From positions 1 through 6,541 of the forward strand of contig JAJZDO010000923.1 of the NCBI GenBank assembly GCA_021805955.1: a DNA stretch of 6,541 bases, given 5' to 3'. A program made the translations under genes and the position numbers. Origin of the DNA: Acidobacteriota bacterium (GTDB lineage Bacteria > Acidobacteriota > Terriglobia > Terriglobales > Acidobacteriaceae). The notes below the pieces were generated by a model. The model did no database searches, had not been told where the DNA came from, and was given only the letters and a program-made list of their open reading frames with translations. Positions 1 through 4,922 of the stretch are shown here, in pieces (the first letter of the stretch is position 1; the number at the start of each line of letters is the position of its first letter).

Positions 1-238
1 GAAAAACAGCTTCTACGTCAAAAATGAGAAAAATGATCGCGTAAAGGTAATATCCAGAGCGGAACTGCACCCATGCGTCCCCTCGGGACTCCAGTCCGCA
101 CTCATAAATGGCGTTCTTCGTCGCATTCGGTTTAGGCGGCGAAACCCAGACAGCCCACAGGCGCGCCAGCATCAGCGGAGCCAGAGCGAAGCCAAGAGCG
201 GCGAAAAACAGGATCAGGATCGGTGCGTAGATGGCCAT
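1..238 (-). CDS. nuoA: NADH-quinone oxidoreductase subunit A (complex I), 5' part only
   Basis: This is the N-terminal 79 codons of a small membrane subunit of respiratory complex I (NDH-1), which transfers electrons from NADH to quinone and pumps protons across the inner membrane. Seen: ATG at 238, a hydrophobic first helix at about residues 5-32, then a P-K-P-N loop and the family signature YECG at residues 45-48. The start of the second helix follows, with FDVEAVF at 73-79; D74 and E76 are the conserved acidic residues of that helix. NuoA is normally about 120-140 residues, so roughly the last third is cut off by the left edge. A weak GAAGAG Shine-Dalgarno lies 6 bases upstream of the start. 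In most bacteria nuoA is the first gene of the nuo operon, which would run leftwards out of the window. The gene is divergent from the cytochrome gene at 640. The family assignment is secure from the motif order. Confidence 0.95.
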   Translation of the reverse strand, partial: MAIYAPILILFFAALGFALAPLMLARLWAVWVSPPKPNATKNAIYECGLESRGDAWVQFRSGYYLYAIIFLIFDVEAVF

Positions 239-345
239 GATGGACTCTTCGCGGTCTTCGTCACAAATGCCGCGCCAGTTTTTACCCTATCAGCTTGCGC
301 CTTCACGGAAGATAGACGCCCGTGACTGAATCACATTTCAGCCAC

Positions 346-372
346 ACCTTTTCGCACTTCATCGTAAAAGGT
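346..372. promoter_or_regulatory. Inverted repeat ACCTTTT-N13-AAAAGGT, possible operator
   Basis: Two perfect 7-base arms (346-352 and 366-372) are separated by 13 bases, so the half-site spacing is 20 bases, about two helical turns. It lies 108 bases upstream of the nuoA start and 267 bases upstream of the cytochrome start. The geometry suits a dimeric transcription factor. A weak hairpin is the alternative, though the 13-base loop and A/T-rich arms make it a poor terminator. The arms are seen; the function is inferred. Confidence 0.3.
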
Positions 373-623
373 TCCCCGTTCGGTACGCCACCCGCAGGGA
401 ATGCACATCGCGCAAAACATCCCACATCCCGAAAAATGGAGACCACAGCCTCACCCTGGCCGGATTCAGAACTACAACCTTGGGTGGAAGACAGCAGTAT
501 CCGCGTTCCTGCTAATCTTCGTTCTATAGATCAGCGCGGCCAGAAACTTTGGGACATATCCGTTGGATCGCTTCCTCACATTCGCTCCGCCCGAACTTGC
601 TTCAACCCGCTGTCTTCTTCCCC

Positions 624-629
624 GGAGGT
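624..629 (+). promoter_or_regulatory. Shine-Dalgarno site that fixes the cytochrome start
   Basis: GGAGGT lies 10 bases before the ATG at 640. It is a near-perfect anti-16S match and decides the start of the multiheme cytochrome gene in favour of 640 over the upstream in-frame GTG at 322. Confidence 0.8.
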
Positions 630-639
630 CTCGTCTGCC

Positions 640-3078
640 ATGTTCTCTGCGCGTCTGCAATCGATCGGCCCCGGATTTGCGCGCTCTGCTTCCTTTGTCC
701 TGCTCGCCTCTCTGGCAGCCTCCGCACTTCTCGCCGGATCTCTATCCGAATCGGCGCTGGCTGCCTCAAAACCGAAGTCCGGTCAGCAGGACTCTGCCGC
801 CGCGTCAAACACGCAGTCGCAGCCCGCCTCTGCCTCCGGATCCTCCTCCACGGATTCCGACGATCAGGGCGTCTTCGGCGATTCGTCCTACCCTCCCGGT
901 CAGCCCACCGTCGCACCTTGGGCCGTCGTTCCGCCCTCGCAGTACGACCAGCACGTCGCAGGCCGTTACAACTATGCCTTCGGGAAAGACCATCCCTTCC
1001 TGCCCTCGAACGCAACCAGTATCAACGGGCAGTTTTACAGCCCGAAGAGCTTTCTGACCGCCGAATACTGTGGCCATTGCCACAAAGAGAGCTATCACCA
1101 GTGGCGCCAGTCAGCCCACGCCAACAGCTTTCGCACTCCCTGGTACCTGCGCAACGTCAACATGCTGATCGACGAAAAGGGTGTGCAGTACGCCCGGCAC
1201 TGCGAAGGCTGTCATAATCCCGTCGCGCTGCTCTCCGGCGATCTCTCTCAGGGCATGCCGCGCAAACGTCCTTTCGCCAGCGAGGGTGTCACCTGTATGA
1301 CCTGCCACGCCATGGTCTCCACAACGACCATGGGCACCGGCAGCTGGGTGATGGGAATTCCCGCCGTCCTGGTCGACGAGCATGGACAGCCGATCACCTC
1401 CCCCGTGCCGGACAGCGAAATTCTCGCGCACCTCGACCGGCACAGCCAGGCAGTCATGCGCCCTCTGCTGAGTACTCCTGAGTTCTGCGCCGCCTGCCAT
1501 AAAGCGGCCATTCCCAAAACGCTGGACGACTACAAATGGCTTCGCGCCTTCACCGTCTACGACGAGTGGCAGAACTCCAGCTTCGCCAAACAATCGCCCC
1601 TTCCCTTTTACCGCAAGGACTCTGTCTCCACCTGCCAGACCTGCCACATGAAGAGCGCGCCTCTGCCCTCCGGAGCCTCCGATTACACCAGCACGCAGGG
1701 AATGCTGGAAGATCATCGATGGGTCGGGGCAAACACCCTCATTCCACAGTTTTATAAATATCCCGATCAGGCGGCCAAAGTCGACGCATTCCTGAAGACC
1801 GGCGTTTTCAACGTCGATCTCTTTGCCTTGGAGATCGAAAGCGCCGGTGCCACCAGAAACGACTCCGTCCTCGTCGCGCCACTCGGACTCACTAGCTTTT
1901 CTCTGGCTGGCGGAGAAACCCTCGTAGCTGACGTCGTCATTCAGAACAAAGGGATTGGACACTCTTTCGTTCCAGAGCAGCGGGACTTTTATGAATCCTG
2001 GGTCAACTTCGTGGTCAAAGATGGTACCGGAAAGACACTGGCGGAAAGTGGATTTTTGCAGCCGAACGGCGACCTCGATACCGAGGCACATTCCTTCACC
2101 AATCGCATCATCAACAAGCAGGGGCAGTTCAACGACCTGCATCAGATCTGGCACAACCGCGTTCTCGCCTACAACAACACGATCCAGTCCGGCCGCAGTC
2201 AGATCGTTCGCTATCGCTTCCGCCTGCCCAACGATGTCAAAGGCCCCATTCGGATATCCGCCTCGGTCCGCTATCGTCGATTTGACCAGCACTTCATCGA
2301 CTTTGCGATGAACAAACAGCATTATCCTGAGCCGGTCGTCGAGATGGCCTCGCAGACGCGAACCTTCGTCCTCGGCAAGAACAATCCCGTGCGCCCGCAG
2401 GCCGATGAAAATCCCGAATGGATGCGCTGGAACAACTTCGGAATCGCTTTGCTCGACGCCCAGCAGTATGCCGCCTCGGTCCACGCATTCGAGCGCGTCG
2501 CGGCTCTGCGTCCAGACTACGGCGATGCCTACACCAATATGGCGGTGGTCGAAATTCTTTGGGAAAAATACGACGACGCGCGTCCGAATCTTGCCCGCGC
2601 GCTGGCTCTCATGCCAGGTGATGCGCGCGCGCTCTACTATCGTGCAATCGTCGAGCGCAATGCCGGTGACGTCAATCAGGCAATCGTCGACCTACAATCA
2701 GTGCTGGTCGGCTATCCCCGCTCCCGCGACGCTTTGCGACAGTTGGGATTCAGCTACTACCAGAAACACGAGTACACGAAAGCGGAAGAAATTTACCAGA
2801 AGCTCCAGGCGATCGACCCAGACGATCTCGCCGCACACTACAACCTGGCCATCCTCTATCGACGTCTCGGACAGCGCAGCAAAGCCAGCTATGAGGCCGC
2901 GCGCTTTGCCGATGAAAAAATCGACCCCACTGCCTCCATCTATGCTCTGCAATTTCTGCGCAAACATCCGGAAGTTGCAGGCGAGAGCGTCGCCTGGCAT
3001 CTCCATGACCTCACTGGCGACGGACCGCAGAAAAACTCGAAAGTCCAGTACACCTACATATCCGGAGGAGGCTTTTAG
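640..3078 (+). CDS. Exported pentaheme c-type cytochrome (cytochrome c554-like) with C-terminal TPR domain
   Basis: An 812-residue secreted electron-transfer protein. Residues 1-42 form a signal peptide: Arg at 5 and 15, a hydrophobic core at about 17-33, and cleavage near ALA/AS at 41-42. A Ser/Ala/Gln-rich linker runs to about 80. Five CXXCH heme-attachment sites follow at residues 144 (CGHCH), 188 (CEGCH), 219 (CMTCH), 283 (CAACH) and 332 (CQTCH). The first sits in the context C-x2-C-H-K-x5-W-x2-S-x-H, typical of the cytochrome c554 family. Residues of about 400-580 form a beta-rich region with a GHSF...YESWV...G pattern that often follows such heme domains. About five 34-residue TPR units fill about 594-763 and probably bind a partner protein. 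Heme attachment implies a periplasmic or surface location after Sec export. The downstream monoheme cytochrome gene is probably co-transcribed and may be a redox partner (inference). The donor and acceptor cannot be read from sequence. Start 640 is chosen for its Shine-Dalgarno and signal peptide. Confidence 0.9.
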   Translation: MFSARLQSIGPGFARSASFVLLASLAASALLAGSLSESALAASKPKSGQQDSAAASNTQSQPASASGSSSTDSDDQGVFGDSSYPPGQPTVAPWAVVPPSQYDQHVAGRYNYAFGKDHPFLPSNATSINGQFYSPKSFLTAEYCGHCHKESYHQWRQSAHANSFRTPWYLRNVNMLIDEKGVQYARHCEGCHNPVALLSGDLSQGMPRKRPFASEGVTCMTCHAMVSTTTMGTGSWVMGIPAVLVDEHGQPITSPVPDSEILAHLDRHSQAVMRPLLSTPEFCAACHKAAIPKTLDDYKWLRAFTVYDEWQNSSFAKQSPLPFYRKDSVSTCQTCHMKSAPLPSGASDYTSTQGMLEDHRWVGANTLIPQFYKYPDQAAKVDAFLKTGVFNVDLFALEIESAGATRNDSVLVAPLGLTSFSLAGGETLVADVVIQNKGIGHSFVPEQRDFYESWVNFVVKDGTGKTLAESGFLQPNGDLDTEAHSFTNRIINKQGQFNDLHQIWHNRVLAYNNTIQSGRSQIVRYRFRLPNDVKGPIRISASVRYRRFDQHFIDFAMNKQHYPEPVVEMASQTRTFVLGKNNPVRPQADENPEWMRWNNFGIALLDAQQYAASVHAFERVAALRPDYGDAYTNMAVVEILWEKYDDARPNLARALALMPGDARALYYRAIVERNAGDVNQAIVDLQSVLVGYPRSRDALRQLGFSYYQKHEYTKAEEIYQKLQAIDPDDLAAHYNLAILYRRLGQRSKASYEAARFADEKIDPTASIYALQFLRKHPEVAGESVAWHLHDLTGDGPQKNSKVQYTYISGGGF

Positions 3079-3101
3079 CAGCGTTCGCTACACTGTTGCT
3101 G

Positions 3102-3461
3102 ATGATCTTTCCCATGCGCCTAGCGATTCAATCCGTTGCCGTTCCCGCCCTTTTGGCCTGCATCTCCGCGCTGCCATCCTCGGCTCTCACCCGATCGCAG
3201 AAGCTGGATGCCGGCGCATCCCTCTACCAATCGAAAGGCTGTGGCTACTGCCATGGAAAAACTGCGATGGGCACGGCAAAGGGTCCGGCGCTCACTCGAC
3301 TCGGATGGTGGCGTTGGCGCGGCACACGCCTAGCAAACCAGATTCAGAATGGCGGTCGGAAGATGCCCGCCTTCGGCGATTCGTTGACCTCCGAGGAAGT
3401 CGGAGAACTGGTCGCCTGGCTGCGTTCCCATCCACACCCGTCCGCGCACACCGGATACTGA
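3102..3461 (+). CDS. Small exported monoheme cytochrome c (class I)
   Basis: A 119-residue single-heme cytochrome. An N-terminal hydrophobic segment (residues about 7-25) is a signal peptide, with a probable cleavage around SSA/LT at 28-29. A Cys at 20 in the context LLAC makes a lipoprotein signal conceivable, but the lipobox is poor. The heme site is CGYCH at residues 47-51 and the likely axial methionine is M88 in KMPAF. The C-terminal helix SEEVGELVAWLRS closes a typical class I fold. The role is one-electron shuttling in the periplasm. It begins 23 bases after the pentaheme gene and is almost surely in the same transcript. The start is uncertain: TTG 3096, ATG 3102 and ATG 3114 are in frame and none has a properly spaced Shine-Dalgarno. 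GGAGGAGG at 3064-3071 lies inside the preceding gene, 30 bases before 3102. Translational coupling is therefore plausible. Confidence 0.88.
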   Translation: MIFPMRLAIQSVAVPALLACISALPSSALTRSQKLDAGASLYQSKGCGYCHGKTAMGTAKGPALTRLGWWRWRGTRLANQIQNGGRKMPAFGDSLTSEEVGELVAWLRSHPHPSAHTGY

Positions 3462-3476
3462 ACGCATCTCTCCGGT

Positions 3477-4652
3477 TCACGCCGTTTCCGCATCCACTTC
3501 GGCAGTCTCGCCGGACGCAGACCAGCTCCCACACGAGCTTCGTTTGATCAGCCGTGTCGGCAGCAGAATCTCCCGTGTCGGCAGCTCCGGATGCTCCAGA
3601 CGCTCCAGCATCGTCGCCATCGCGATCACGCCAATCGCATTGCAGTCCTGATGCATCGTCGTCAGCGGCACAGGCAGCAGGCTCGCGTAACGCACATCGT
3701 CGATGCCGACGATTCTTATCTCCTCCGGAATCCTGCGCCCCAGGCTTAGAATCGTCTGCATCAGACGAGCAGCAGTCACATCATTCGCACAGACAATTCC
3801 ATCCGGATGAATCTGCTCCACGATCTCGCGTACCGCGCCAGAATCCAACGCATGTGCGGTGCGGAGATGAACTGCCTCCGGCGAAATTCCAGCATGGCGA
3901 CAGGCTTCAAGAAATCCTGATATCCGCGCATCGACCGTCGGCGCCGAGTGCGGCTCTGCAAAAAATAGCACCCGCTGCGCGCCGCTTTGTATCAGGTGTC
4001 GCGTGATCTGAAATCCGGTGCGCCGGTTATCTATCCCGACCAGATCGTGTGTGGATTGTTCCGGATACGGCAGATAACACCGATCCAGCAGCACCACTGG
4101 AAGCCGTGAGCGTTCCAGCATCCGCATAATGCGTCGATTGGCAGCGTCCATACCCGCAATCAGTTCCAACGGAGCAAAAAAGACACCAGCCACCTGCTGC
4201 GAGATGAAGTATTGCGCCATATGCTCGGCCTGTTCGATCGTCTCCTTGTCGCTGGAGGTCGTCGTTCCGGCGCTTCCGTTCCCGCGAGAGACGTTCGGCC
4301 ACAGCAGTGAGTCCGGGCGCGCAAACGGCGAACGCATCATGCCATGACAGATCGGCTCGAAGATATCCGTCCTGCCAAGCTCGGGAATCAGCAGACCGAG
4401 CGTGTAGCCGACCGCCGGAGGCTTACGCGTCACATGCGTCCCTGCTCCCGGTCGGCGCGTCACAAGGTTCATTCTCTGCAACTCAAGCACTGCCTTGGCC
4501 ACCGTGATCCGGGAAGCACCAAATGTCTTGCCTAGTTCCGCTTCACTTGGCAGCCGGTCCCCTGGCTTGAAGACACCGCTCAGAATTCTGCTATGAAGAT
4601 AATCAAAGATCAATTGATGCTTCGGGATCGATTTTCCTGCTGACTCCGTCAT
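3477..4652 (-). CDS. GntR-type winged-helix regulator with LacI-type sugar-sensor domain
   Basis: A 391-residue cytoplasmic DNA-binding regulator. Residues of about 8-76 are a GntR winged helix. They show the family pattern G-x-RLPSE-x-EL near 31-40, SRITVAKAVLEL at 47-58 (recognition helix region) and the wing RRPGAGTHV at 66-74. Residues of about 82-375 form a LacI/periplasmic-binding-protein-like sensor. It has VGYTLGLLIPE at its start, VVLLD in the hinge area, GIVCANDVTAA, IRIVGIDD and a final LLPTRLIKRSSCG, all typical of Peripla_BP_3 sensors. This architecture matches the AraR class, which usually binds a sugar and represses carbohydrate genes. The ATG at 4652 is preferred because GGGGG lies 6 bases upstream; a GTG at 4670 would add six residues. 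Its upstream region carries an inverted repeat over a TATAAT box, suggesting autoregulation. It lies 270 bases downstream of bcsC and converges on the cytochrome gene. Ligand and targets are unknown. Confidence 0.92.
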   Translation of the reverse strand: MTESAGKSIPKHQLIFDYLHSRILSGVFKPGDRLPSEAELGKTFGASRITVAKAVLELQRMNLVTRRPGAGTHVTRKPPAVGYTLGLLIPELGRTDIFEPICHGMMRSPFARPDSLLWPNVSRGNGSAGTTTSSDKETIEQAEHMAQYFISQQVAGVFFAPLELIAGMDAANRRIMRMLERSRLPVVLLDRCYLPYPEQSTHDLVGIDNRRTGFQITRHLIQSGAQRVLFFAEPHSAPTVDARISGFLEACRHAGISPEAVHLRTAHALDSGAVREIVEQIHPDGIVCANDVTAARLMQTILSLGRRIPEEIRIVGIDDVRYASLLPVPLTTMHQDCNAIGVIAMATMLERLEHPELPTREILLPTRLIKRSSCGSWSASGETAEVDAETA

Positions 4653-4747
4653 CTTTAGCCCCCGCAGCACATGCCGAATGTCCCGGTATCTTCATAACCT
4701 ACATCTGCCCGCGCTGAAAACATTTCCAGAGAATTCAATCTTTTAAG

Positions 4748-4773
4748 AATGTATCATAATTCGTCAATACATT
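4748..4773. promoter_or_regulatory. Inverted repeat AATGTAT-N12-ATACATT, candidate operator of the GntR/LacI-type regulator
   Basis: Perfect 7-base arms at 4748-4754 and 4767-4773, with half-sites 19 bases apart. It lies about 95-120 bases upstream of the regulator start, in the most A/T-rich patch of the intergenic region, and overlaps a TATAAT box. GntR regulators with LacI-type sensors bind short A/T-rich palindromes and often repress themselves. Binding by this particular protein is inference. Confidence 0.4.
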
Positions 4774-4776
4774 ATA
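4771..4776 (-). promoter_or_regulatory. Candidate -10 box (TATAAT) for the regulator gene
   Basis: A perfect TATAAT reads on the minus strand toward the regulator, about 118 bases before its ATG. The -35 position is poor: only weak matches such as GTGGCT at 4795-4800 with an 18-base spacer. The box partly overlaps the inverted repeat, so a bound repressor would block the polymerase. An alternative -35 (TTGACG, minus strand, 4762-4767) lacks a good -10 downstream. Confidence 0.35.
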
Positions 4777-4922
4777 TTGCTGGCGGCACCTGTAAGCCAC
4801 ATGCCCTCTCAACCTACGAGAAGAGCAAAGACAGCGGCGCAATCCCACTCAGCCCAGACGCACAGGGCGTATGCCCATCCCGAAACCCGTATCGGGGGGA
4901 GCGATTGGTCGAAGGAAGTGTT

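Larger units (their letters stand above)
239..639. other. Divergent intergenic region between nuoA and the multiheme cytochrome gene
   Basis: These 401 bases separate two genes read outward. The reading frame of the plus-strand cytochrome stays open back to a GTG at 322, but the 106 residues it would add lack a signal peptide, a recognisable domain and a good ribosome binding site. They would also place the real signal peptide internally, so I treat the stretch as non-coding. It must hold the promoters of both genes. No convincing paired -35/-10 boxes are visible. The best weak -10 candidate for the plus strand is TATAGA at 525-530, without a good -35 partner. The region also contains a 7-bp inverted repeat (346-372) and a short imperfect palindrome, GTGA-N5-TCAC (322-334). 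Confidence 0.7.

Noticed and set aside
322..341. Short palindromes GTGA-N5-TCAC (322-334) and CTGAA-N6-TTCAG (326-341)
   Set aside because: Arms of 4-5 bases are expected by chance in 400 bases. They overlap each other and match no operator I can name.
1111..2484. 457-codon open frame on the minus strand
   Set aside because: It lies fully antisense to the pentaheme cytochrome gene, has no recognisable domain, and is a typical stop-free shadow frame in GC-rich DNA.
2405..3547. 380-codon open frame on the plus strand
   Set aside because: It overlaps the TPR part of the pentaheme gene and the whole small cytochrome gene in another frame. The product is Ser/Arg/Thr-rich with no domain, while the overlapped frames have clear heme and TPR motifs.
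4865..4896. Two small hairpins just downstream of bcsC (GGGC/GCCC and CCCGA/TCGGG) as a terminator
   Set aside because: The stems are only 4-6 bp, one with a 4-base loop, and no T-run follows on the minus strand; too weak to call.
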